Positions 44,840 through 55,000 of a DNA stretch of 64,000 nucleotides are shown piece by piece (position 1 is the first letter of the stretch; every line of letters starts with the position of its first letter). The stretch is from NCBI GenBank assembly GCA_009746045.1, contig RPFO01000104.1, positions 2,341,948 to 2,405,947 on the forward strand, read 5' to 3'. The translations under genes and the position numbers were made by a program. The notes under the pieces were generated by a model. It saw nothing but the letters and a program-made list of their open reading frames with translations. It did not search any database and was not told the origin of the DNA. This DNA is from Mesostigma viride (taxonomy: Eukaryota; Streptophyta; Mesostigmatophyceae; Mesostigmatales; Mesostigmataceae).

Positions 44840-46000
44840 ATTAAATCCTTATATTTGTCAATAAAGCAGGGGTCATCCAGCCTTCAGACCATGAAAATAG
44901 ACCACCCACAAAAATTGGGCTCATTCTGAGCTCAAATGGTGACATGTGACAGCATACATGTGCAGTTTTTCGTCATTTCCCCCCTTTTCTTAAATGAAAC
45001 AAATATGAATAGTGAACAAATGAACTCATATCAGGCTGGATTCTTGCAGGCAGCATTTATACCATGAAAATAGACCACCCACAAAAATTGGGCTCATTCT
45101 GAGCTCAAATGGTGACATGTGACAGCATACATGTGCAGTTTTTCGTCATTTTCCCCCTTTTCTTACATGAAACAAATATGAACAGTGGACAAATGAACTC
45201 GTATCAGGCTGGGTTCTTGCAGGCAGCATCTAGACCATGAAAATAGACCACCCACAAAAATTGGGCTCATTCTGAGCTCAAATGGTGACATTTGACCGCA
45301 TACATGTGCAGTTTTTCGTCATTTTCCCCCTTTTCTTACATGAAACAAATATGAATAGTGAACAAATGAACTCATATCAGGCTGGATTCTTGCAGGCAGC
45401 ATCTAGACCATGAAAATAGACCACCCACAAAAATTGGGCTCATTCTGAGCTCAAATGGTGACATGTGACAGTATAAATATGCAGTTTTACGCCATTTTCA
45501 TCGTTTTCTTACACGAAATAAATAGGAATCATGACCAAATGAGCTCATATCGAGCTGGATTCTTGCAAGCTACATTTAAACCATAATACTAGACCACCTA
45601 CAAAAATTGGGCTCATTCTGAGCTCAAATGGTGACATGTGACAGTGTAAATATGCAACCTTTTGTCATTTGCACCGGTTTCTTACATGAAACAAATAGGA
45701 ATCATGAACCAATGAACTCATATCCAGCTGGATTCTTGCAAGCTACATTTAAACCTGATTACTACACCACCTACAAAAATTGGGCTCATTATGAGCTCAA
45801 ATGGTGACATGTGACAGTATGAATATGCAGTTTTACGCCATTTGCACCGGTTTCTTACATGAAACAAATAGGAATCATGACCAAATGAACTCATATCAAG
45901 CTGGATTCTTGCAAGCAACATTTAAACCATAATACTAGACCACCTACAAAAATTGGGCTCATTCGATCTGAGCTCAAATGGTGACATGTGACAGTATATG
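44840..46000 (+). repeat. Left satellite array of the foldback element
   Basis: About seven units with a period near 174 bp. Each has GGGCTCATTCTGAGCTCAAA, GTGACATGTGACAG, a TTCTTACATGAAACAAATA part and CTGGATTCTTGCA. The first units are more alike; those after about 45480 are more diverged. Confidence 0.95.
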
Positions 46001-46204
46001 AAAAGAGACAACAAACGTGGACTGAAGCATTGGCACGCTGAGCCCCGTGCATGTCTGAGACCAGTTGTCTGAAAAGAGACAACAAACGTGGCAGCATGGC
46101 ACGCCGAGCCCCGTGCATGTCTGAGACCAGTTGTCTGAAAAGAGACAACAAACGTGGAAGCATGGCACGCCGAGCCCCGTGCATGTCTGAGACCAGTTGT
46201 CTGA
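46000..46204. repeat. Three-copy ~66-bp tandem repeat
   Basis: Units begin GAAAAGAGACAACAAACGTGG and end GAGACCAGTTGTCT. The first unit is 71 bp and the next two 66 bp. It borders the inner end of the left satellite array. Confidence 0.92.
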
Positions 46205-46271
46205 ACTGAAACGTAAAAAGCGCGGATCCGCGTAAGGCGCGATGTCTACTGGCTCAGGACAGTATATATAT

Positions 46272-46356
46272 TTAAAAAATATAATTACTTACAACAGAGT
46301 GAAATCACTCAAACCAAAGCAAACGCCCAGCTATAAACCTATAATATACAGAGCCA
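46272..46356 (-). mobile_element. 85-bp LINE-A 3'-end fragment
   Basis: This is the terminal part of the LINE-A 3' UTR (ATAATTACTTACAACAGAG ... ACAGAGCC), flanked by ACAGTATATATAT on both sides (46259-46271 and 46357-46369). It is an extremely 5'-truncated insertion inside the foldback element. Confidence 0.88.
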
Positions 46357-46419
46357 ACAGTATATATATATAAGTAACATTTAAACTCAGCCCAGTTTTG
46401 ACGTCATTTCCAACTGAAA

Positions 46420-46515
46420 AAATTATTAATTAAATAATTCATTGATAAAACACGCGCTCCTATTGGGGAGTCGCAGAGCACAATAATACATGTTAAAGTG
46501 CTTTTCATCCCTGTA
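46420..46515. repeat. (ATTA)n plus hairpin repeat, copy 3
   Basis: ATTATTAATTAAATAATT is followed by GCGCTCC...AGAGCAC and TTTTCATCCCTGTATGT, matching the module at 9601 in order and spacing. Confidence 0.5.
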
Positions 46516-46696
46516 TGTTGCACGCTGGGATCTAAAACTGAAAAATTTAAACTCACATCAATAAGGCTAGTCTGATTCTGAGTCATCAATTATGTGGGGA
46601 GGGCGGCGCTTGTGGCGCGGGGTCGCCTTCGCTTGCTTGCTAGCCGTGCCCCGGTGTGCGACCTGCTTCGATCCGAACGCACTCTACTATCTCCGC

Positions 46697-46987
46697 CTAA
46701 CCTCGCGCAGTCGAGTCGGGTGGCAGATTGGGTAACTCTACACCTGGGCATGCGCAAAGCGCAGCTCGCACCTCATCTAACCCTACTATTTCATCGTCCC
46801 CGTCTGTGTAGAGCACATGGACCATGTTGTGCTCCTTATTAAACGCCGTCACATGGGCATGATACCGCTTCTCCCCTGAGTTTGGGCCTGAAAATATCTT
46901 GCATACCGGGGTCCCCACCAACCATTCCGGCTCGTGCACGTCCATGACATGCGATTTGAAAAGTGCCATCGCCGTCTTCTCCGCCAT
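46697..46987 (-). CDS. Tudor-like single-domain protein in the foldback element
   Basis: A 96-aa frame from the ATG at 46987. Residues about 22-72 (EWLVGTPVCKIFSGPNSGEK, RYHAHVTAFNKEHN, VHVLYTDGDDEIVGLDEV) follow the Tudor-type chromatin-reader pattern: a Tyr-His-Ala-x-Val strand and a Tyr-x-Asp-Gly-Asp-x-Glu turn, as in plant and algal Tudor or knotted-Tudor proteins. Those bind methylated histone tails. The gene is divergent to the PHD-like gene, with the 109-bp minisatellite between them as a possible shared control region. The C-terminus may continue through splicing; I did not find it. Function in the element is inference. Confidence 0.6.
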   Translation of the reverse strand: MAEKTAMALFKSHVMDVHEPEWLVGTPVCKIFSGPNSGEKRYHAHVTAFNKEHNMVHVLYTDGDDEIVGLDEVRAALCACPGVELPNLPPDSTARG

Positions 46988-47041
46988 CGCTGATTCCGTT
47001 TTCTGTGCTTATTCCGTTTTCCCACCCCTCATGTTTCGCGC

Positions 47042-47695
47042 ACATACGAAAAGGACTTGAATTTCCTTGCTAACAGGTCGGTCTCGGCAATTCATCTTGC
47101 ATTCACTGGAATTCATTCATCGAAGCCCCGAGACTGCCCGTCCAGTCTGAACATACGAAAAGGACTTGAATTTCCTTGCTAACAGGTCGGTCTCGGCAAT
47201 TCATCTTGCATTCACTGGAATTCACTCATCGAAGCCCCGAGACTGTCCGTCCAGTCTGAACATACGAAAAGGACTTGAATTTCCTTGCTAACAGGTCGGT
47301 CTCGGCAATTCATCTTGCATTCACTGGAATTCACTCATCGAAGCCCCGAGACTGCCCGTCCAGTCTGAACATACGAAAAGGACTTGAATTTCCTTGCTAA
47401 CAGGTCGGTCTCGGCAATTCATCTTGCATTCACTGGAATTCACTCATCGAAGCCCCGAGACTGCCCGTCCAGTCTGAACATACGAAAAGGACTTGAATTT
47501 CCTTGCTAACAGGTCGGTCTCGGCAATTCATCTTGCATTCACTGGAATTCACTCATCGAAGCCCCGAGACTGCCCGTCCAGTCTGAACATACGAAAAGGA
47601 CTTGAATTTCCTTGCTAACAGGTCGGTCTCGGCAATTCATCTTGCATTCACTGGAATTCACTCATCGAAGCCCCGAGACTGCCCGTCCAGTCTGA
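47042..47695. repeat. 109-bp minisatellite, six units
   Basis: Six head-to-tail units start with ACATACGAAAAGGACTTGAA at 47042, 47151, 47260, 47369, 47478 and 47587 and end GCCCGTCCAGTCTGA. They differ at very few sites (CATTCATC in the first, CTGTCCG in the second). There are no spacers. The array lies between the Tudor-like and PHD-like genes. Confidence 0.97.
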
Positions 47696-47937
47696 ACTTC
47701 ATACTACCGTTGTACGAAATTCAGACTGCACGAACCTCGAGGATTGTCAATGAATGCCCATGATTTTTGAATGAACAAAGCACACTGACCGCCGTGTTTG
47801 CGCGCGCGCGGGTGGAGGTGCGTGCACTAGTCTGCCAAGAAAACACTGCAGGGCATGCGCGCACGAACACAACGAGAACGTGCCAGCCTATGACGTCGTC
47901 GACGATGAAGTTCGTCGTCCGCTAAATTGTAGGGGAT

Positions 47938-50542
47938 ATGGCGGAGTATCTGAGTGAAACAGAGAGGCTGCGGGCAGAACGACTGTGTTATGGACAAACT
48001 GCGGGTGTTTGCCTCTTAGGCCATGCCGATGGGGCAGACAACAACTGTCGGGGCCGAAATGGTGAAAGCTGCAACCTATTTGCTCACGCGATCTGCGTCA
48101 AGGCAATTGACGGGAATAAAAATGGGGAGGAGTGGTGGTGCCCAGGATGCCGTGACCCCGGTGGCGTGAAAGTTGCCAATCTCCAAGCTTCGGGTTCGAA
48201 CGGTCATCATGAGGTCGGCACTCCCCCCCGGCCCTGGGGTCCGCTGCTAACAAGTTTCTTCCAAACACCGACAAAGACCGGCGCATGTTGATGGATGATT
48301 CCGGATGCAAGGCCGTTGACGACTTCGAGAAAGCACATCACCAGGCACCCGGCAGGAAGCTAGTGTTTCCTCGTACTACCGACGCCCATGCCGACGCGGA
48401 ATCAGATGCCAGCAAGGAGGTGCCGTCAACTGATGCCAGCAAGGAGGTGCCGTCAATTGATGCCAGCAAGGAGGCGCCGTCAACTTATGCCAGCAAGGGC
48501 GTGCTTTCAACTGATGCCAGCAAGGGCGTGCTTTCAACTGATGCCAGCAAGGGCGTGCCATCGAGTGGTGACAAGTCGAGCGCGGGTGTCATGGTCGATG
48601 ATGACTTACCGGACTCCCTGCCCCCACCCCCCGACTCCCCGCCTCCCCCCACCTGCGAAGCATCACATGCAGACGACGCCCAGCCCAGGGGCGGCCACCC
48701 AGCAGCTGCCATGCCCAGCGCTAGCAGTGCAGCACGGCGTGCCAGCTTTGATGCTGCAAATCTCAAGTCGGGGGACCAGCTTTCCTTGGAAGCTCCAGCG
48801 TTTCTGTCGTGGCCTCCCTCCCCTGATGGTGTCCCCTCCCCTGGCGATGTCCGTGTAGGACAATTGATTCGCGTCGCCATCTCTCATAAAGAGCTCGGCA
48901 AACCCCTCTTCCCCAAGGTAATTCTTGGTTTTCATGTGTATTCCGGAGGGGCGGGGATCTTCCTGGCAAACACGCCATACGCAAGAAAGGACCTTATAGA
49001 GGGGGCTGTCAAGAGCGGGGTGGTCAAGCTGACGCCTGATCCCCCAGCATATTACGTGACCTGGGCTCAACAATCCCATGCCCTCCGGCCCGTCTTGATA
49101 CAGGATGGCGTTGTCGCCAGGGTTGGCAACCTGACCGTCCTGCGCGACCGGCTAGATGCTGTGTGCGAATACCTGCCAAGCGCAGGTCTGGCGGCGCTTC
49201 GGGCCATCTCTGGTGGCTTGATCTACACTGGCAAAGGCGCTGAGGCAGTCAAGTTTGACTTGGTAAAGGACATGCCAAACCGCAAGACACCTGTCACTTC
49301 CTATCAACCTCGCGCTAACAAGAGTGTGCCAGAGCCGCAGCTGCAGGTTGCCCCCACACGCTCTTCCAAGCGTGTGAAGGCGGACAGCCAGCCCAAGGCA
49401 GAGCCCAAGTGCGGTGATCAAGCAGTCAAGCCGAGCAGCGAAGCCAGGGCGAGTGGCAGGAGCAGCAAGAGGCCTCCCTCGGTATATGTACGCGAGGACG
49501 AGTCGGATGAAGAACCTGACATGCAGCTGGCACCCCGCGATGGGCAAGTAGCGAAGTTGCGCCGCACTCTCGCGGAGCAGCACAAGCAGCACAACGCGGA
49601 GCTTCAGCAGCTGCAACGCCAGATGCTGGAAAGTCAGAAGCAGTGGCAACTGCTGCTCCACCAGCAGCAGCAGCAGCCGCAGCAGCAGCAGCAGCAGCAG
49701 CCGCCGCCGCCACCGCCGCCGCCACAGCAGCAGCAGCAGCAGCAGTCGCAGCAGCAGCAGCCACCGCCGCAGCAGCATCTGCTGCAGCCGCCGCCGCAGC
49801 AGCAGCAGCAACTGCTGCAGCAGCTGCTGCAGCTATTGCAGCAGGAGCCGCCGCAGCAGCAGCAGCAGCCCGTGCTGCAGCCGCCGCCGCAGCAGCAGCA
49901 GCAGCAGCAGCAACTGCTGCAGCAGCTGCTGCAGCTGTTGCAGCAGCAGCAGCCGCAGCAACAGCCGCAACAGCTGGTGCTGCTGCAGCTGCAGCAGCTG
50001 CTGCAGCAACAGCAACACTACCGCCTCCCACTCCCTGCCGCTACAATGACTCCACGAGTAATTGACGGGGACGCCGAACTAGCGCCCATGGCTCAAGTGC
50101 AGCAAATGCTGGCTCAGATGCAACTTCCCATGCAGGTATGTCCTTTCCTATTTTGGAAACATAATATTCCTTTGTGAATAGATTCATGTTGGAGCAGTAT
50201 ATAGGATATGTTTGTTTGGTTTGTTGGAGGATTTTTCCTCCGTACCGTGCCCTAAGGCATGCTAACCTTGATGTGCTTGGTGTTGTACAGGTGGGCGGAC
50301 GCCGGCTCCCATCCGTTGATCCCTTATCTGGCACGGTCTCTGTGGCGGTTGCTGCACTCAATTCAATTGCGACACTGGCCGCGTCTGGGAACACGACGCC
50401 TATGCCACGATGGCGTCCGGGGACCACGTGGGTGCCGTCATCCTTGTCATCTTTCCCCAACTATGGTGCCGGCCGCCCGTCGCAGCAGTGGCCAAGCTTC
50501 TCCAATGACTGGACCATTAGCAATGACTGGTTTACTAGTTAA
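47938..50542 (+). CDS. PHD-like finger protein with Gln-rich tail, carried by the foldback element
   Basis: Starts at ATG 47938 (MAEYLSETERLRAERL). Residues 24-72 make a PHD-like zinc finger: CLLGHADGADNNC, ESC, FAHAIC and EEWWCPGC supply the spaced Cys, the His-x2-Cys and the Trp-Cys-x2-Cys. A frame break lies at a seven-C run near 48226; one base more would keep the frame into the 48250-50135 part. That part has a (D)ASKEVPST repeat, a Pro-rich stretch, a conserved-looking domain (LIRVAISHKELGKPLFPKVI, FHVYSGGAGIFLANTPYARK), basic segments and a long Gln/Pro/Leu run. An intron (50136-50290, AG/GTATGT...TACAG) joins in phase to a last exon ending TAA at 50542. PHD fingers read histone tails. 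I see no transposase core. Confidence 0.65.
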
Positions 50543-50734
50543 GCTTTGACTAAATGAAACTGAAGTATTATTAAGTGAGACAGCTGTGATGTGCTTACAT
50601 AAGCTGATGTCTTAGTACATACTTATTGTATATTCATGATGGACTGTTAAGAAAGAGGTGCATGTCAGAACTGTCAGCCCAGAGCTGTGCCATGCCAATG
50701 ACACCCGTAGATCCTAGCTAGTCCTTGGATGATG

Positions 50735-51875
50735 CCTTACCATTTGAGCTCAGAATGAGCCCAATTTTTGTAGGTGGTCCAGTTTCATGGTCTAAATGTT
50801 GCTTGCAAGAATCCAGCTTGATATGAGTTCATTTGATCATGATTCCTATTTGTTTTTTGAAGAATACATGTGAAAATGACGAAAAACTGCACATGTATGC
50901 TGTCACATGTCACCATTTGAGCTCAGAATGAGCCCAATTTTTGTGGGTGGTCTATTTTCATGGTCTAGATGCTGCTTGCAAGAATCCAGCCTGAAATGAG
51001 TTCATTTGTTCACTATTCATATTTGTTTCATGTAAGAAAAGGGGGAAAATGACGAAAAACTGCACATGTATGCTGTCACATGTCACCATTTGAGCTCAGA
51101 ATGAGCCCAATTTTTGTGGGTGGTCTATTTTCATGGTATAAATGCTGCCTGCAAGAATCCAGCCTGATATGAGTTCATTTGTTCACTATTCATATTTGTT
51201 TCATGTCAGAAAAGGGGGAAAATGACGAAAAACTGCACATGTATGCTGTCACATGTCACCATTTGAGCTCAGAATGAGCCCAATTTTTGTGGGTGGTCTA
51301 TTTTCATGGTCTAGATGCTGCCTGCAAGAATCCAGCCTGAAATGAGTTCATTTGTCCACTATTCATATTTGTTTCATGTAAGAAAAGGGGGAAAATGACG
51401 AAAAACTGCACATGTATGCTGTCACATGTCACCATTTGAGCTCAGAATGAGCCCAATTTTTGTGGGTGGTCTATTTTCATGGTCTAGATGCTGCCTGCAA
51501 GAATCCAGCCTGAAATGAGTTCATTTGTCCACTATTCATATTTGTTTCATGTAAGAAAAGGGGGAAAATGACGAAAAACTGCACATGTATGCTGTCACAT
51601 GTCACCATTTGAGCTCAGAATGAGCCCAATTTTTGTGGGTGGTCTATTTTCATGGTCTAGATGCTGCCTGCAAGAATCCAGCCTGAAATGAGTTCATTTG
51701 TCCACTATTCATATTTGTTTCATGTAAGTAAAGGGGGGAAATGACGAAAAACTGCACATGTATGCTGTCACATGTCACCATTTGAGCTCAGAATGAGCCC
51801 AATTTTCGTGGGTGGTCTATTTTCATGGTCTACATGCTGCCTGCAACAGTCCAGCTTTAGGTACCCTCAGATCTG
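50735..51875 (-). repeat. Right satellite array of the foldback element
   Basis: About seven ~174-bp units in the opposite orientation to the left array, each with TTTGAGCTCAGAATGAGCCC, GAAAAACTGCACATGTATGC and TGCTGTCACATGTCACC. The units from about 50900 on are very similar, more so than in the left array's inner half, so the arrays evolve by unit turnover. Confidence 0.95.
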
Positions 51876-52042
51876 AAAGATTTTTTTTTTACTCATTTGA
51901 AGACTTGTGAAATTGAGCAAACACCTATGAATCCCCTCAATCACTCAAACCAAAGCAAACGCCCAGCTATAAACCTCTATACAGAGCCATGTCAAATCTC
52001 TATACTACGATAAGACCAATGGAAACTCCTAACGGGAGGAAC

Positions 52043-55000
52043 CTAATAGCCCTGCTGCACCGCAAAATCAGCCCGCGTACGGCGGAGCATGATGTCAGCC
52101 ATGGCCCGAGTCAGCGCCACCGACAAGCGCTGACGCCAATATGACGTCCAGGTCCGCGCCGACCATGGGGCCCGCTGGCCCTCCAGGTCCAGCCGGTCCT
52201 CCCGGAGCCGGCAACACTCCTTGAAGAAGGCGGAGGTCAGGGGCCCCATGGCCCCAAACTCCTCCAGGACAAAGGGCACCACACGATGGTGCCCGACGTC
52301 GCCGTAGGCCAGGAGCTTGGCCCGCTCCGCCCGGTCCGCCGTGTAACCTGCCGTGAGGGAGGCCCCAGCCACGTGGCTAAGAGCCAAGGGCCGCGCCACC
52401 GAAACGTCGATAAGCAGATGCCGGCCACCCCCCTCAAAGTCCAGCACCACGATGTCAGGCCGGTGGTTGGGGGAATAGAAGGCAGCGCCATCCGCATCCT
52501 CGGACCGGATGTTCGCGTGGGGGAAAACCGACCGAATCATGGCGAGCACCACCGTCAGGAGGACAGTGTGCAAATACAAATACCAATTCTGATTCTGTTG
52601 GCCCCCCATGCAGGCAAGGTAGTGAGTCCCCGTGGGATCCAGCGGCTGCCCACAGCTACCACAAGGCCGCCCGGCCGGAACAAGAGGCTGCGGGGCAAAT
52701 AGCTGGTGCCGGAGCGCCACCGAGTAGTGGCTGGGAGCCAAGGCGAATGGGGGGCCATGGGAAGAGCACGAAGGTACGCCGAGCCCACACTCCGCAAGGA
52801 AAGCGAGAACAGCCACGCACGTCCCTGGGCGTTGAGGTCCGCGAAAAGAGCAATCCAATCAGCCGTGTGCAGAATACCCGCGTAGGTTTTCTGGTGTTTA
52901 TCGATGACGCGAGCAGGGAATGCGGCGGGAGATTGAACGGAGGCGACCGAGGGAGTGCCGCGAGGGAGGTGGCGCTGTGCCGCCTGAGCGGCACGGACGG
53001 GAGAACAGGCCTGCTGGATCTCAGCATAGGCCTCCTGGATGGCGGTGACGAAGGGCAAAGGGCTGCTGGGGTCCAGGAGGTCAGGCGCTGCCGTAGCCAA
53101 AAGGGGCAGGAGCCGGCAGCTTTCCGCCCACGACTGAGCGACGGAGCCCAAAAATGCTGCTGGGGCCAGCCGGGCGGCACGAGTCAGACCGCAGCCACCC
53201 ATCCGTGCAGGCAGGGAGGCAATGCGAATAGCATGTGGCGGGAGGTCGGGGCCCGGGACCAGCTGCGCCAAGGCCGACTGGATGCGTTCGTCGTGGCCCT
53301 CGGCGGCCAGCCGGACCTGAGCCGGAAGAGCGCCCCGGAGCCAGTGAACGACGCGAGGGTGAGCGCAAAACCACAGAAGCAGACCCTTGGTCTGCGAATC
53401 ATGAAGGCGCGCAATCAAGGGCAGTACCTCAGTGCGTGCCTCGAGGGCGGCCCGCAGAGCATCGATGACAAACGCGGGGTCGCCAACCGGAACGCCGAGG
53501 ACATCCAACCCATGGAGGCGCTCGTCCCGGCCCAAGAGCTGGGGCGGAAAGCCGGAGCAATCACCTTGGGGCGAGTACACCGCGCACTTGGCCAGGGTCA
53601 ACTGGAGGTTGATGTCGGCCACCGCGGTCTGCAGTGCCAGCAGAGCCGCGGTGGTGTCCGGCACAGGGCCCAGAAGGTAGATATCATCCAAGTAGGCCTG
53701 AATAGCGACCGCCGGGTGGGCAGCATGGACCGCTTGGAGGCAACCCTGGAGGGGGGCGGCAAAGTACAGGGGTCCCAGGGGGTCCCCTTGCTGGGTGCCC
53801 GACCGCGACAGCAGGCCGCCGCGAGTGCCGTCCTCCATGATGTGAACCAGTTGGCCGGGCTGGCCGTAGCACACGGCTGTCCAAGCGTACAAGTCCTCGA
53901 AGGACTCCATGACGGCCGCAAACATGCTGGCGCGGGACAGACTGTTGAACGCGTTGTGGCAGTCGACCTTGACGACAGCGTGGGTGGGGTGGGCCTCGAG
54001 GTAGGCCTGCACCGAATGGATGAGGATATCCGCCCCGCCTGGAGTCGTCACCCCCAGCTGGGCCGCCACCGAGGTCTCACCCGCTGCGAGGGGCGGGCAG
54101 AAAAAGGCACGGAGCTCGGGCGCCTTTTGGCGGCAGATCACTTTGCCCACGAGCTTGCGGAGCACCTCACCGCAGGCGATCGGGCGCACTGACCTTGCCC
54201 TCGGGGGGGGGCAAGACACCCTTGAGCAGAGCGAGGAGGCGAGCGCCCGCTAACCACTCGCGCGCAGCGGGAGGAACGCGACCAGCCGCCAGGTCAATGA
54301 GGGTGTCAAAGAGAATGTCCTCGCCCCCATGCCCCACCAGGACCTCCAAGTGCTCGTAGCGCCAGCCCGACGGCCCGGTAGAGGAAGCCCGCGGGACCGC
54401 ACGCATCACCTCCAGGAAGCAGTCGCGGTCCAGCCGGAGGGGGGCCGGCAGGGGGTCCGGCACGGGCAGCTGGAATCCGGGCTCCGCAGGGTGAAGAGCC
54501 TCCAAGGCCGCCAGGGTAGCCGCATTGGCGGGGGCCAGCTTGGCCATTTCCAAGCGGGTCATGGCCCGGCTGAGCTGCCCCTCGCGGACGAGGCGGATGA
54601 CGTCGGCGGCCACCCGCTCGAAGTTGACCTCCCCCGACAGCCGGGCCGTGCGCGGGGGCGGCACGCCAAACAGCCCCTCCCAGTCCCCCTGCAGAAAGCG
54701 TCGGCAACGGGCAATAACCGCACCCTGGAGGCCGCGCACACCACGCCCGAGAGGGGTGAGGAGCAGGCGGGGGGTCACCATGTGCAGTTTAAAGCCCAGC
54801 GGGTCGTCCGGAGCGGCGTGCATGCGCCGGAGAGAAACGATTGCACATTGCGCGAAAAGGCTACGCGCGCGGTGGGGGAGGTCGGTCAGGGTAGACGTCG
54901 GGTTGATGGCGCATGCATCCCAGGGAACCGTGTCAAGCCAACGCCAACTGGCCGAGTAGTCGGGCGGCGGGGGCTGGGAGCCGGTGGGAGCCGAGGCGGG

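Larger units (their letters stand above)
44781..51938. mobile_element. Foldback-like DNA transposon with inverted satellite arrays
   Basis: A 7158-bp insertion in the LINE-A1 3' UTR. The left end GAGGGGATTCATAAGTG is mirrored by the right end CACCTATGAATCCCCTC, and the flanking bases AAT (44778-44780, 51939-51941) are a 3-bp target duplication. The empty site GAGTGAAATCACTCAAACC is seen at 46300 and, inverted, near 60985. Inside the roughly 30-bp termini, each end carries an array of a ~174-bp satellite in opposite orientation. The middle holds a Tudor-like gene, a 109-bp minisatellite and a PHD/Gln-rich gene. No transposase was recognised. Confidence 0.88.

Noticed and set aside
47042-47695. 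CRISPR-like regular repeat
   Set aside because: Units are contiguous 109-bp copies with no unique spacers, in a eukaryotic transposon.
49426-50065. Poly-Ala ORFs on both strands
   Set aside because: Shadow frames of the CAG-rich Gln tract of the PHD-like gene; the spliced Gln frame is supported by flanking sequence.
52747-54192. 481-aa plus-strand ORF
   Set aside because: Antisense to the LINE-A1 RT; a GC-rich shadow frame with no domain.
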